Source: Reticulitermes speratus (Eukaryota; Arthropoda; Insecta; Blattodea; Rhinotermitidae). Taken from it: DNA of 64,000 bases. A program made the position numbers and the translations under genes. Positions 1-12,559 of this stretch are shown here, in pieces. Each line of letters begins with the position of its first letter. The stretch's first letter is position 1. Under the pieces are notes generated by a model that was not told the DNA's origin, did no database searches, and saw only the letters and a list, made by a program, of their open reading frames with translations. The DNA is taken from NCBI GenBank assembly GCA_021186555.1, contig JAJKFL010000042.1:29987215-30051214 (forward strand), in the 5' to 3' direction.

Positions 1-117
1 TGGGCTCCGCAGAATACGAATCAAATCCCAAAACAAAATTTTTAATCAATTCGTAACACTCAACCAAGAAAATGTACAATATTGTTCCTTAGATAATTAC
101 ATATAATCACACTGTAT

Positions 118-160
118 ATTCCTACATGTTTCGATCCCCAAGGGATCATCATCAGGGAAC
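118..160 (-). ncRNA. Hammerhead-like motif (Penelope-like debris)
   Basis: Read on the minus strand, a CTGATGA core (155-149) is followed by one extra T, a 6-bp helix GATCCC/GGGATC closed by TTG, then GAA and a short ACATGT helix III. The A at 123 would be the cleavage base. GTTCC before the core pairs with GGAAT after it as stem I, with one G-U pair. All conserved hammerhead core positions are present. The extra T between A9 and stem II departs from the textbook fold, so activity is uncertain. Penelope-like retroelements are known to carry hammerheads in their terminal repeats. The same design recurs at 62.1 and 62.8 kb. Confidence 0.55.
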
Positions 161-592
161 TAAACCAAAGCAATACTGCATACAACCCAATTAGCCGCTT
201 TTATATACAGTTGATATGGTGTAAAAGAGTCAAATTGTTAAAATGTAGACAATTCTTTGTAGAACAGCTGCATAAGTGCGCTGGATCTGGATATACAGTA
301 TATCGGAGGCAGCCCACATATTGAATTAAAGTTAACACATGTAAGTTACGTGGTACTTCGATCCTTTCTTTCTATTCGTTTCCTAGCGTATTTAACTATA
401 CTATCTCTACTGCAGAGGATATGTGACTACTGCAGCACTATTGCCCTACAAGTGGGGAAAGGGGGCAGAGTCTGCACACCGAGAGAAAGATAATATCACG
501 CAACTTCAAAACATGTTCAGTGGCAATGAATCGCAGGAGCATGTAGTGAGTTAATGAGCGACAAAGAGCATTTTCTTGTATCGGGTATCCTA
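161..592. other. No gene recognised
   Basis: AT-rich sequence beside the hammerhead-like motif. I see no exon-like reading frame, RNA gene or classifiable repeat. Confidence 0.5.
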
Positions 593-833
593 TGGCCTGT
601 AGGTTCGCCGGACCTCACGGTCCCGCATTTCTTCCCATGAGGATGCTTGAAAGAGTGCGTATACAGGAATCGCTCACACACAATACAGAACCTGAAGCAT
701 GCTATTCTGGATGAAACTGCAAACATAAATCAACAGCTGTTGCGCCGAGTTTTTGACAAGTTTGAGGATTAAGGCAATGTGTCGCAAATAAAGGAGGCCA
801 CATTCAAGATGTTGCCTATCAAAAGTAATAAAT
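593..833 (+). pseudogene. Decayed mariner/Tc1-type (DDE_3) transposase, C-terminal end
   Basis: The frame starting WPVGSPDLTVPHFF corresponds to the last catalytic block of DDE_3-type transposases (usual form W..RSPDL...DFFLWG). It continues with residues such as YRNRSHTIQNLKHAI and ANINQQLLRRVFD, typical of the C-terminus. A TGA interrupts the frame just after the FFP stretch and a TAA follows FED. The family's last catalytic Asp is His here (VPHFF). Only about 80 codons remain, so this is a dead 3' fragment. In this superfamily the N-terminus is often a DUF4817 helix-turn-helix like the one at 17,753-18,127; whether the two come from one family is an inference. Confidence 0.6.
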
Positions 834-1009
834 AATAAATTGCTTTATTTGACATATAAGTGGTGCACTTCCTTTGATCCCTTTATTGTTGTATAAAATT
901 ATCGTGTGTCAAAATGTGTCAGTCGGCTCTGCGCCACTCTGTATAATTTCGTGAGTCTTTATCAAATTATGTAGTGTCGAATTAAAAATGATAAGATGCC
1001 CATGATCGG

Positions 1010-1560
1010 GAAGGGTACTGGATAAAAGACAGGCAATGTACCTATAAGCGTAACCATTGTTGCCGTGGAAAAGCAGTAAATATTACATATTCTGAGCGTG
1101 TGCCTATAGCCTTAGTTATTCAGCAAGCAAAGCGCATGCGCCGTAATATATCGTCATCTGTGGCCTATTGGCACTACCATGTTTTCCCACATTACCTCAT
1201 AAACGGCACAATCTTGGAGAAAATACTTTATTGAACATAAAATTTGTTTTGATTTTCTCTACAAATTTTCTGAAACATTTCTCATTCTAAGAAGAATTCA
1301 GCCAGATATAATCATAAATGTACATTGGTCTTCATGTAAAGTACCCGCTATTCTTGTAAGATTTTAATCAAATTGAATTTTCTCGACAGATTTTCGAAAA
1401 ATACTCAAATGTCAAATTTCATGAAAATCCGACCAGTGGGAGCCGAATTTTTGCATTCGAAGGGGCGGACGGACAGACAGACAGACATGACGAAGCTTAG
1501 AGTCGCTTTAGCAATTTTGTGAATGCGCCTAAAAACGACCGTGGCCCATTTCATGGTTGT
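1010..1560 (+). repeat. Interspersed repeat family E, copy 1
   Basis: Two landmarks mark this family: a block reading GCAATGTA...TAACCATTGTTGC near 1033, and a block beginning CTTCATGTAAAGTACCCG near 1331. It ends in a run of GGACAGACAGACAGACATGACGAAGC. Related copies lie at about 4040, 12,560, 12,960 and, inverted, 23,055. I see no protein or structure that assigns the family to a class. Confidence 0.6.
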
Positions 1561-2151
1561 ACAACCTCGTAATTTTTCAGAAGACTCAGACAAATCATGA
1601 AAAATCACAGTCCGATAAACTGGTTTGCGGCCGATATTCGAACTGGATACTGCCCAAACGTGACTCTAAGCTGTCATGGCTTTTCTGACACTCTCGGTGC
1701 GTAACGTCATTTTTAAATTCCACACCTTTGTCTTGGAGACCATACGCTCACTGAAACGCTTATGTGCTCGTTTAATCGCAATTCAAAGCCGGTTGGTACT
1801 TATTTTAACCCGAGAATTACCCTTCAACATCCATGAGCTATAAATAATCTAAACATAATTTTACCGTTTCACTGCAGTCATATACACAGGCTTTGCGAAC
1901 AACAGTGTACAGCTGCAGTCAGTACTGCACTACAGTTTCGAGTTCCCTGCATCCTGGCATTCCGAATGTCTCGTAGCTGGTTCGACTTGCTTTAGTGAAC
2001 GCGTTAACAATACAGATTACAAATTCACATCCATCTGTTATAGGCCATATAGCTAGCTTTGACCTGAAGATGTTCCTGTCACACACACACACATATATCT
2101 ACATGCGTGCGTGTATTAAGTTACAATAGTTAGTTATTCCTCAGCTAGGCA
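1561..2151. other. No gene recognised
   Basis: Unique-looking intergenic sequence with a short CA/TA microsatellite near 2080-2100. No supported coding potential. Confidence 0.5.
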
Positions 2152-2390
2152 GTCTACATAGCTCAGTCGGTGTAGTGACTAAGCTATGATCACTACTACC
2201 GAGGAATCACAGTTCGATTCCCGAAGGGGTATGAGAATTTTCTCTTCTCTAAAACTGCTTGCATTAACTTTATTCTGGGGCATTAATGGGCCAAACACAA
2301 AAGAATCAAGCATTCTCAGCAACCAAGAAAAATCAGTGCGAAATATGGCAACCTTTCCCCCTGATTAACTAAAGGATAATTGGCTGAATA
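2152..2390 (+). repeat. SINE family C copy (tRNA-like head)
   Basis: The 5' part has tRNA-like promoter boxes: GCTCAGTCGGTGTAGTGAC as a box A region and GTTCGATTCCCGA as box B about 35 bases on. The body reads TTCTCTTCTCTAAAACTGC. It is the family seen at 50,625 (plus) and, reversed, at 12,248 and 40,935. The extra bases between the boxes and lack of a foldable acceptor stem rule out a working tRNA gene. Confidence 0.65.
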
Positions 2391-3120
2391 TACGAAATAG
2401 TAGATCTCAACAAGTCTCCAAATTCGTGTCATGAACTCGAGACCTGTGTTTTGACTGAATATATGAACTTAATGCACACTGATTTTTGCGAAAGAATATT
2501 TCAAATGTTATACACTATAGCACGGCAGCGTCAGGAAGAGAAATGAAAACTTCGGTTCGGAAATGCGGAATTAAAAAAATATGCATCTGAAAGTTCAGTT
2601 AACAACACTTTATCGCTAACTGGCCGCATGTGGCGACTGGTGAACGTGTTGCCGACCACTGCTGTAGTCTGTAAGAGCAAACTATGCACATGAGCTTCAG
2701 CTGTGGTGTCAAGTCAATTATTCAGACTGAATTCTTGGTACCAAATTTTTCTTTTTATTCGAGACAGAACAGCTGTATCTCGCAAGAAGGCACGGCCAGT
2801 TTTTCTGCTCCCCACCCCTCAACGTCCCTTCGTTTATCATATTTACCTTTCATTCGACACCCCACAGACACTGTAACTGATATGTCACCACAAAGCTGGC
2901 GCAGCAGCGTTTGACTTTTAGTCGGGAGGTTGTGGATCGACTCGAGGCCTGGGCTGCTACTATCCGGATTGGAGTTTGTCTGCTTCTTAGGTCCTCTCAG
3001 TCACCTTCTCTCGAGTCCTTGTCGGTTTACGGTGTGCCGACTTTTCACGTAATAACGTCGCAATTGATCCAGCTTTGCCAGATTTGAGGCTCTCGCCACC
3101 GTGGATTTGAAATCGCTTTC
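2391..3120. other. No gene recognised
   Basis: Short frames only, none resembling a known protein. A short run near 2530-2660 has no recognised repeat landmarks. Confidence 0.45.
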
Positions 3121-3297
3121 TGGGTTGTTGCGCAGCGTAGGTTGGTTTGTTACTGACGTTTCGGGACAGCGTATCGGGCCCATCCTCAAGGTCAAGATGG
3201 CCAAGTCTTTCCCATGGACATCTTGACCTTGAAGAAGAGACCGATATACCGTCCCAAAACGTCAGTAACAAACCAACCTACGTTGCACAATAACCCA
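3121..3297. repeat. Inverted repeat, Penelope-like terminal fragment
   Basis: Arms of about 80 bp (3121-3204 and 3215-3297) are inverted around a ten-base centre. Each arm carries the block GTTACTGACGTTTCGGGAC or its complement. On the minus strand this gives a GAAACGTC hammerhead-like end behind a GC-rich helix, but the CTGANGA core is altered (CTTGAGGA). I read it as a decayed head-to-head Penelope-like terminal repeat. Confidence 0.5.
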
Positions 3298-4039
3298 TAT
3301 GAGCGAAGATCTGATCCGGCACTGTTAAAAAAAGCTAGCAGTCAACGTTATGTGTTTGCACAGATACTCAGTTTTTCCCTATTTTATGCTTCGATTTGTC
3401 GTGGAATCAGATAAACGAACGAGTGACACAGTTTCGCTCTGTTGGTAGAGGGAGTGGTTACGCCACTGCATTACGCCCACCTCCTTTGACAGGTGGACAT
3501 ACCGGCCTAACCCTTTAAACCCCAATGGTTACTTAATGTACCTCCAGGCTGACATTCAAAAAGTCTAGATTCTAAAACTCTAAAAACCGCTCAGAATATT
3601 GTTACGGACGGCTAACAGAGTAATTATTTTGCCGCTTTTTATCGTACCTTTCTTGAAACTCGAATTACTAAAATTAAGTATTACACTGATAAATACCCCT
3701 TTCTCTACGTATCCCTATCAGGTACTAAATATATGAGAATAATTAATAATTGTACCCCACCTGTTAAACATCGTTAACATTTCTCAAGCATTCTTTGCAA
3801 TACAATGTAAGTACTTGGTGTCATACTTAACTGATAACACTAAATATCTGATATAATAATTGGTACACTTAGCACTTATCAAAGATAGCATTTTCTTGAG
3901 ATTACCAGGCAGATAAAGGTTGCATCATTATTGAAACTTATTCGAAATTGTACCTTGTTCTTCAGGCATGCTTTCCGCCATGTACTAAAGCATTAGCGTA
4001 CCTCCAGTCAGGTACGCAACTTCGACTTTAAAAATAAAC
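3298..4039. other. No gene recognised
   Basis: AT-rich sequence, no supported gene or named repeat. Confidence 0.45.
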
Positions 4040-4445
4040 AAAATAGGTAATGTACGTATAAAGTAACATTGTGGTGCGTTGGCGTAACCATTGTTGCAAT
4101 GGAAAGGCAACAATGCGTTCTCTGTTGTTGAGATAATGTCACTGTCAACAATACACGAACACTCAGTGTTGTACAAGGCTTTTATGGCGAAATTCTGGCG
4201 CCGGCAACAACAAAAAGTACCTAGGTCTTCATGTAAAGTGCCAGATATTTTAGTCCGATTTTACCAAATTTGTAGTTCCTCGACAGATTTTCATAAAAGT
4301 CCCCAATATAAAATTTCATGGAAATCCATCCAGTGGGAGCCGTGCTGATAAATGCGGACAGCTGACATACATACAGACAGAAAGACGGACATAGCGAAGC
4401 TAACAGCCCCTTTTTTTACGACTTATGCGACCCTCGTAAAAAGCA
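4040..4445 (+). repeat. Interspersed repeat family E, copy 2
   Basis: Carries the same ordered landmarks as the copy at 1010: GGTAATGTACGTATAAAG, GCGTAACCATTGTTGCAATG, CTTCATGTAAAGTGCC, TTTCATGGAAATCCATCCAG and a GACAGAAAGACGGACATAGC tail. Confidence 0.65.
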
Positions 4446-4852
4446 CAATGATTAGTATAGATCAACATCACAGATTAAAGAACGACAGAAAATTTGTCGA
4501 CACGCCACCCCAAGCAGAAACAAGACACCAGTATGACTGTAAACATTATAAAACTTTAACATAGTCGTTACATGAAGGTTTTATACTGAATCGATTCGAA
4601 CTCTTAGTCATAACTATTTATAACACATATATGACACAAATTTAAAGCAAGCAGTAATTCCCAGTGTCGTATACGAACGTTTCCCCTGCCCACGGTGTGC
4701 ATTTCTGTGATCCATACCGTCTTCAGGGCAAACAGCGATTACTTCCCTGTACAGCGTTAACTGGTTGGCTTTTATAATGGTGGCGAGGGTGTGTTTACTG
4801 TGCGGTACTACCTGAATATTTAAATAATTTAAGGTTAATTTTTGCCTTTCAA

Positions 4853-5030
4853 GGCCGCGCCATGGAGTAGGCGGTTAGTCACTGGCCTCTCACCGCGGTG
4901 GCTCGAGTTCGATCGTGGGCCAGTCCATGTGATATTTGTGGTAGAAAAAGCGACGCTGGAACAGGTTTCTATTCGAGCACTTCGTTTATCCTGTCAGTAT
5001 TATTCCATCAATGAACCATACTCATCTTCA
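4853..5030 (+). repeat. SINE family B fragment (tRNA-Glu-like head)
   Basis: Begins GGCCGCGCCATGG and carries GGTTAGTC and CTCTCACCGCGG, then a box-B-like GAGTTCGATCGTGG. This matches the head of the SINE on the minus strand at 19,707-19,975. The resemblance to tRNA-Glu (CTCTCACCGC anticodon-arm block) is seen; derivation from tRNA-Glu is inferred. Its 3' half is diverged. Confidence 0.65.
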
Positions 5031-5469
5031 TCTTATTACTACTTTTATCTGAAGAACAAGCGGTCGAAGCCCAGAACATTCAAACACATGCTCATTCGGA
5101 TATCGGGGAGTAGGCCTACTGTTTCGCCTTTGGAGGGATAAGGAGCACCATAAAATATGCACGTCATTTACGGGGCTTCATATAAGGACTGCGGTCTTCC
5201 GCCATGCAACCCCGTCCGGCAGACGGTTACCAACGTTTCAAAGAAACACACTGTTTTATCTTAAGGATGCACACAGCCGTCTGCACTGTCAAAACACGCG
5301 TGGCTTTTGATAAAAGCCAGACTGTGCAAACACAGCATCTGCTGCCAAATGATGGGCGTTGTGCTGTCTGCTAACCTTAGGTGATTTAATTTTAAAATTG
5401 TGACGTCTTAACTCACTTGCGAGACGAATGTGGGTCATAGAGCTGCTCAATGTGTTTTTTAAAGTTTAA
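5031..5469. other. No gene recognised
   Basis: No coding signal. The block around 5105-5250 may be part of another repeat but has no landmark I can name. Confidence 0.4.
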
Positions 5470-5470
5470 G

Positions 5471-5510
5471 AGCCTGAAGATGACTTAATTTAGGTTGAAA
5501 CATGTAACTG
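5471..5510 (+). ncRNA. Degenerate hammerhead-like motif
   Basis: CTGAAGA at 5474-5480 plus T, a weak wobble-rich helix (GACTT with AGGTT), GAA, then ACATGTA. Stem I does not pair well (the first base after the cleavage A mismatches), so this looks like a relic of the Penelope-like motif. Confidence 0.35.
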
Positions 5511-5810
5511 GTCAATTAGAAAGATAGACTCTATTGTCTAAAAAAGATAGTTTTGTTGAGACTGATATTGCTAGCAATTATTCATACACTGACAAACAAC
5601 GTGATGTCACACGTTAAAAAGAATCCCCACACTTATTGAATTCCATGACAGTCTGGTCGAAGACAGCAAAGTTACTTCGTTTCCGTATTCTGGCGTACAG
5701 AAACATAATGTGGACAAATACAATGACCCTATTTATCTTACGAAAATATCCCTAAAAATTTGTCAGAAGAGACCAAACTGGGATTACATCTAGGGATTTT
5801 GCAAGTGTGT

Positions 5811-8800
5811 TACTTCAGCTGTACAAACATTATGTAATGCTGAAATGAGCTCCAACTGTATAAACATGCGACATTCAATTGATCTCCAACTGTATAACAT
5901 AACAGAATGCTCAACTGAGCTCCCACTGTATAAATGCTGTATTGAGCATCAACTGTATAAACATTATGGAATACTCTATTGAACTCCAACCGTATAGACA
6001 TTAAAGAACAATCAGCTGAGCTCCCACTGTATAAATGCTGTATTGTGCAATGCTCAATTGAGCACCAACTGCATAAACATTATGGAATGCTCTATTGAAC
6101 TCCAACCGTATAGACATTAAAGAACAATCAGCTGAGCTCCCACTGTATAAATGCTGTATTAGGCAATGCTCAATTCAGCACCAGCTGTATAAACATTATG
6201 GAATGCTCTATTGAACTCCAACCGTATAGACATTAAAGAACAATCAGCTGAGCTCCCACTGTATAAATGCTGTATTAGGCAATGCTCAATTGAGCACCAG
6301 CTGTATAAACATTATGGAATGCTCTATTGAACTCCAACCGTATAGACATTAAAGAACAATCAGCTGAGCTCCCACTGTATAAATGCTGTATTAGGCAATG
6401 CTCAATTGAGCACCAGCTGTATAAACATTATGGAATGCTCTATTGAACTCCAACCGTATAGACATTAAAGAACAATCAGCTGAGCTCCCACTGTATAAAT
6501 GCTGTATTAGGCAATGCTCAATTGAGCACCAGCTGTATAAACATTATGGAATGCTCTATTGAACTCCAACCGTATTAACATTAAAGAACAATCAGCTGAG
6601 CTCCCACTGTATAAATGCTGTATTGTGAAATGCTCAATTGAGCACCAGCTATATAAACATTATGGAATGCTCTATTGAACTCCAACCTTATAGACATTAA
6701 AGAACAATCAGCTGAGCTCCCACTGTATAAATGCTGTATTAGGCAATGCTCAATTGAGCACCAGCTGTATAAACATTATGGAATGCTCTATTGAACTCCA
6801 ACCGTATAGACATTAAAGAACAATCAGCTGAGCTCCCACTGCATAAATGCTGTATTAGGCAATGCTCAATTGAGCACCAGCTGTATAAACATTATGGAAT
6901 GCTCTATTGAACTCCAACCGTATAGACATTAAAGAACAATCAGCTGAGCTCCCACTGTATAAATGCTGTATTAGGCAATGCTCAATTGAGCACCAGCTGT
7001 ATAAACATTATGGAATGCTCTATTGAACTCCAACCGTATAGACATTAAAGAACAATCAGCTGAGCTCCCACTGCATAAATGCTGTATTAGGCAATGCTCA
7101 ATTGAGCACCAGCTGTATAAACATTATGGAATGCTCTATTGAACTCCAACCGTATAGACATTAAAGAACAATCAGCTGAGCTCCCACTGTATAAATGCTG
7201 TATTAGGCAATGCTCAATTGAGCACCAGCTGTATAAACATTATGGAATGCTCTATTGAACTCCAACCGTATAGACATTAAAGAACAATCAGCTGAGCTCC
7301 CACTGTATAAATGCTGTATTAGGCAATGCTCAATTGAGCACCAGCTGTATAAACATTATGGAATGCTCTATTGAACTCCAACCGTATAGACATTAAAGAA
7401 CAATCAGCTGAGCTCCCACTGTATAAATGCTGTATTAGGCAATGCTCAATTGAGCACCAGCTGTATAAACATTATGGAATGCTCTATTGAACTCCAACCG
7501 TATTAACATTAAAGAACAATCAGCTGAGCTCCCACTGTATAAATGCTGTATTGTGAAATGCTCAATTGAGCACCAGCTATATAAACATTATGGAATGCTC
7601 TATTGAACTCCAACCTTATAGACATTAAAGAACAATCAGCTGAGCTCCCACTGTATAAATGCTGTATTAGGCAATGCTCAATTGAGCACCAGCTGTATAA
7701 ACATTATGGAATGCTCTATTGAACTCCAACCGTATAGACATTAAAGAACAATCAGCTGAGCTCCCACTGCATAAATGCTGTATTAGGCAATGCTCAATTG
7801 AGCACCAGCTGTATAAACATTATGGAATGCTCTATTGAACTCCAACCGTATAGACATTAAAGAACAATCAGCTGAGCTCCCACTGTATAAATGCTGTATT
7901 AGGCAATGCTCAATTGAGCACCAGCTGTATAAACATTATGGAATGCTCTATTGAACTCCAACCGTATAGACATTAAAGAACAATCAGCTGAGCTCCCACT
8001 GCATAAATGCTGTATTAGGCAATGCTCAATTGAGCACCAGCTGTATAAACATTATGGAATGCTCTATTGAACTCCAACCGTATAGACATTAAAGAACAAT
8101 CAGCTGAGCTCCCACTGTATAAATGCTGTATTAGGCAATGCTCAATTGAGCACCAGCTGTATAAATATTATGGAATGCTCTATTGAACTCCAACCGTATA
8201 GACATTAAAGAACAATCAGCTGAGCTCCCACTGTATAAATGCTGTATTGTGCAATGCTCAATTGAGCACCAGCTATATAAACATTATGGAATGCTCTATT
8301 GAACTCCAACCGTATAGACATTAAAGAACAATCAGCTGAGCTCCCACTGTATAAATGCTGTATTAGGCAATGCTCAATTGAGCACCAACTCCATAAACAT
8401 TATGGAATGCTCTATTGAACTCCAACCGTATAGACATTAAAGAACAATCAGCTGAGCTCCCACTGTATAAATGCTGTATTGTGAAATGCTCAATTGAGCA
8501 CCAGCTGTATAAACATTATGGAATGCTCTATTGAACTCCAACCTTATAGACATTAAAGAACAATCAGCTGAGCTCCCACTGTATAAATGCTGTACTAGGC
8601 AATGCTCAATTGAGCACCAACTCCATAAACATTATGGAATGCTCTATTGAACTCCAACCGTATAGACATTAAAGAACAATCAGCTGAGCTCCCACTGTAT
8701 AAATGCTGTATTAGGCAATGCTCAATTGAGCACCAGCTGTATAAACATTATGGAATGCTCTATTGAACTCCAACCGTATAGACATTAAAGAACAATCAGC

Positions 8801-10540
8801 TGAGCTCCCACTGTATAAATGCTGTATTAGGCAATGCTCAATTGAGCACCAGCTGTATAAACATTATGGAATGCTCTATTGAACTCCAACCGTATAGACA
8901 TTAAAGAACAATCAGCTGAGCTCCCACTGTATAAATGCTGTATTAGGCAATGCTCAATGAGCACCAGCTGTATAAACATTATGGAATGCTCTATTGAACT
9001 CCAACCGTATTAACATTAAAGAACAATCAGCTGAGCTCCCACTGTATAAATGCTGTATTGTGAAATGCTCAATTGAGCACCAGCTATATAAACATTATGG
9101 AATGCTCTATTGAACTCAACCTTATAGACATTAAAGAACAATCAGCTGAGCTCCACTGTATAAATGCTGTATTAGGCAATGCTCAATTGAGCACCAGCTG
9201 TATAAACATTATGGAATGCTCTATTGAACTCCAACCGTATAGACATTAAAGAACAATCAGCTGAGCTCCCACTGCATAAATGCTGTATTAGGCAATGCTC
9301 AATTAAGCACCAGCTGTATAAACATTATGGAATGCTCTATTGAACTCCAACCGTATAGACATTAAGAACAATCACTGAGCCCCCACTGTATAATGCTGTA
9401 TTAGGCAATGCTCAATTGAGCACCAGCTGTATAAACATTATGGAATGCTCTATTGAACTCAACGTATAGACATTAAAGAACAATCAGCTGAGCTCCCACT
9501 GCATAAATGCTGTATTGGGCAATGCTCAATTGAGCACCAGCTGTATAAACATTATGGAATGCTCATTGAACTCCAACCGTATAGACATTAAAGAACAATC
9601 AGCTGAGCTCCCACTGTATAAATGCTGTATTAGGCAATGCTCAATTGAGCACAGCTGTATAAATATTATGGAATGCTCTATTGAACTCCAACCGTATAGA
9701 CATTAAAGAACAATCAGCTGAGCTCCCACTGTATAAATGCTGTATTGTGCAATGCTCAATTGAGCACCAGCTAATAAACATTATGGAATGCTCTATTGAA
9801 CTCCAACCGTATAGACATTAAAGAACAATCAGCTGAGCTCCCACTGTATAAATGCTGTATTAGGCAATGCTCAATTGAGCACCAACTCCATAAACATTAT
9901 GGAATGCTCTATTGAACTCCAACCGTATAGACATTAAAGAACAATCAGCTGAGCTCCCACTGTATAAATGCTGTATTGTGAAATGCTCAATTGAGCACCA
10001 GCTGTATAAACATTATGGAATGCTCTATTGAACTCCAACCTTATAGACATTAAAGAACAATCAGCTGAGCTCCCACTGTATAAATGCTGTATTAGGCAAT
10101 GCTCAATTGAGCACCACTCCATAAACATTATGGAATGCTCTATTGAACTCCAACCGTATAGACATTAAAGAACAATCAGCTGAGCTCCCACTGTATAAAT
10201 GCTGTATTAGGCAATGCTCAATTGAGCACCAGCTGTATAAACATTATGGAATGCTCTATTGAACTCCAACCGTATAGACATTAAAGAACAATCAGCTGAG
10301 CTCCCACTGTATAAATGCTGTATTGTGAAATGCTCAATTGAGCACCAGCTGTATAAACATTATGGAATGCTCTATTGAACTCCAACCGTATAGACATTAA
10401 AGAACAATTAGCTGAGCTCCCACTGTATAAATGCTGTATTAGGCAATGCCCAGTTGAGCACCAACTGTATAAACATTGTGGAATGGTCTACTGGACTCCA
10501 ACTCTATGAACATTATACAATGCTCAGCTCCAAATGTATA
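5811..10540. repeat. 116-bp satellite array, about 40 copies
   Basis: Head-to-tail units of 116 bp, e.g. successive CAATCAGCTGAGCTC blocks at 6009, 6125, 6241 and 6357. Each unit is three related sub-units of 37, 37 and 42 bp: one starting TGCTCAATTGAGCACC, one TGCTCTATTGAACTCC, one CAATCAGCTGAGCTCC, each followed by a CTGTATAAA-like block. The first sub-unit carries the 12-bp perfect palindrome GCTCAATTGAGC. The edges (5811-6000 and 10,440-10,540) are degenerate, as expected for array margins. Frames inside the array arise from the repeat and are not genes. Confidence 0.95.
7499..8990. repeat. Higher-order block of the satellite
   Basis: The variant CGTATTAACATT occurs at 6571, 7499 and 9006. 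The first two are 928 bp apart, exactly eight units. The same ordered variants (TATTGTGAAATG, AACCTTATAG, ACTGCATAAATG) follow each. From 7499 a 13-unit block is repeated from 9006 on, including the private variant CACCAACTCCATAAAC at 8383 and 9880. This shows segmental duplication within the array. Confidence 0.75.
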
Positions 10541-12247
10541 GCCCTGCATATTGTAATTATCACTTAGTTCGTCTATACTTCTTGTGCAGCAATTAAAGAG
10601 GAGTGGATAGATATCATGGAAGTTATCCATGCAAAATATAATATATTTTGTATCTGAAACATTGACCGTCAAGAAATAAAATCTGTAAATAAATAAATGC
10701 AATACACTAATCGCAGTTTCTTTGTATAGAAACTCCAAACCGTCACACTTTCATGCAAGATAAAATCTGTAACTCTAATAATTATAATAACAGAAAAATT
10801 CCAACAACTTCAACAAGAAAGATTTGTTTTCTCGGTTGTTACAGAAGGTTACAATTCGACAGAGACATCTCATTAACCCTGCTTATATTTCAATTGGATA
10901 TCAAAAAGTAAAGTCAACTATTTCATTCGAACAACTTAATTTCCTTTCTTAAGAGAAAAAAAATAGACTTATGAGACCAAAATATTGTATGTGAGCGTGT
11001 GTATTCGAGCGAATCAATGTCAAATCACACAGCAAAAAGCCTTGTATTTATAAGTTCCTTTTTTTATTTGTACACTAGTTTGGCATCTGGAGACACTAAT
11101 TTTCGTGAAGTTTCAGTCCTCTAGATGGATTAGGTTTGGAGATATCGAACCTCGAGGTTTTCGTACTTTGGTCAAATTCGTCCAACATAGTTTAAGGACT
11201 TAGCCGCACTATGCTTGAAAGACAAGAAAATAAGACGGTAACAAAAATGGAAAGTAGCAACTTGTGCAAAACAAATTAGTGTTGCAGTCTGACAGAGCTA
11301 TACCAAAGGTCCTAACACAAATAATCCAATAGTGAAGCAGGTTTCTTTAACTTTGCACAGCTGAGAATTTCGCATTGTATTCAAAGCAGTCTGCTGACAT
11401 ACATGGCGCTGTATTTGTATAATTCACCAAACTATGAGGCTCATGCTTAAAGAAACAAGATTACCAAACATAACAGAAACAGAATAATTAATGAAACAGT
11501 TACTACGACTGTATTGCTACCTATAGCACATAGAATCGTACGTTATCTCCACACCCGTCGTATTACGTGGACAAGTGTGCTATGTGTCTTGGGACATCTT
11601 AATTTAAAACGGAACTAAAGCTGCCTTTGAGGAAGCCATTGCAAATGTAAATATCATATAAGAAATGGGGTTCCGTGAAATCAAACTACTGTTAAAATGA
11701 CTGAAAAGTGTACTGCCGAATTTACAGAAAACAGAACAGTCTCCATCCATGATGAACTCCGCGGCTTCCACTAATAAAATTAGCAGAAAATACAACCTTT
11801 TGTCATATAAATCCCCAACAACACTGTCTTACATATTCCACAGCTGTTGTTTACCTGTTCTAAGAATATCTAATTGCGTACCTTCGACGACAATATGATG
11901 GAGAGCAGAATATATATATGTATGTATATAAATCACATAATATATATCCCACAACTAGGCATATTACATCAGCGATGGGGCTTCTGCACAGTAAACAATT
12001 TGGTAAAATTATATGAATGTGCATCATCACGAATAGGACTTGAACGTTAAAGGGAAATGTATTAGTGGGCAACCGGCAATTCCAATGCAATTTAATTTTC
12101 CTATACAACGACAGACGATCATGCGAGAAATCAACGGGCATTAAAACGTACATGCACCTGCGTGTGCACAGTGGCCGAACTGTCACAGCACATGCTCTCA
12201 GTCGTGTATCGAAAACGAAGGAGGCGTCCTTTGCACTCCACGAAGGC
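10541..12247. other. No gene recognised
   Basis: AT-rich flank of the satellite. A 138-codon minus frame at 11,860-12,276 resembles nothing I know and overlaps a SINE, so it is not called. Confidence 0.45.
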
Positions 12248-12496
12248 AGATAGGGGGAGTATAGGTATAGTTTCACTCTCTCTTAAACTCGGTACTAGAC
12301 AGGGATTAGTAGTCAAATTCACGCTCCAGCCACTTTACTCCGAGGAAAGGACCATCGGTACCCACTGAAAAGGAGACTAGGTGGGCCACAGAGCCGGTCT
12401 AGATGTTTTGGAGATGAGAAACCTCTTGTCCCTGCCCGAAATCGAACCCTGGATCGTCCAGCCCATAGCTTAGTCACTATACCGACTACACTTTCT
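12248..12496 (-). repeat. SINE family C copy
   Basis: Minus strand: the head at the right end has TAGTCGGTATAGTGACTAAG and a box-B-like GGGTTCGATTTCGGGC; the body contains CGGCTCTGTGGCCCACC and CAGTGGGTACC. The order matches the copies at 2152, 40,935 and 50,625. Confidence 0.65.
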
Positions 12497-12559
12497 CGGC
12501 TCCAATCGAGAAGGAACAGTTAAAGTGTTTCCTTTCTCTTCGGATAATTCTGATGCAAT

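Noticed and set aside
5811..10540. Frames of 60-100 codons inside the satellite, both strands
   Set aside because: They follow the 116-bp periodicity and break wherever a unit has an indel; no protein-like conservation.
11860..12276. 138-codon minus-strand frame
   Set aside because: No recognisable motif, low-complexity composition, and it overlaps a SINE copy.
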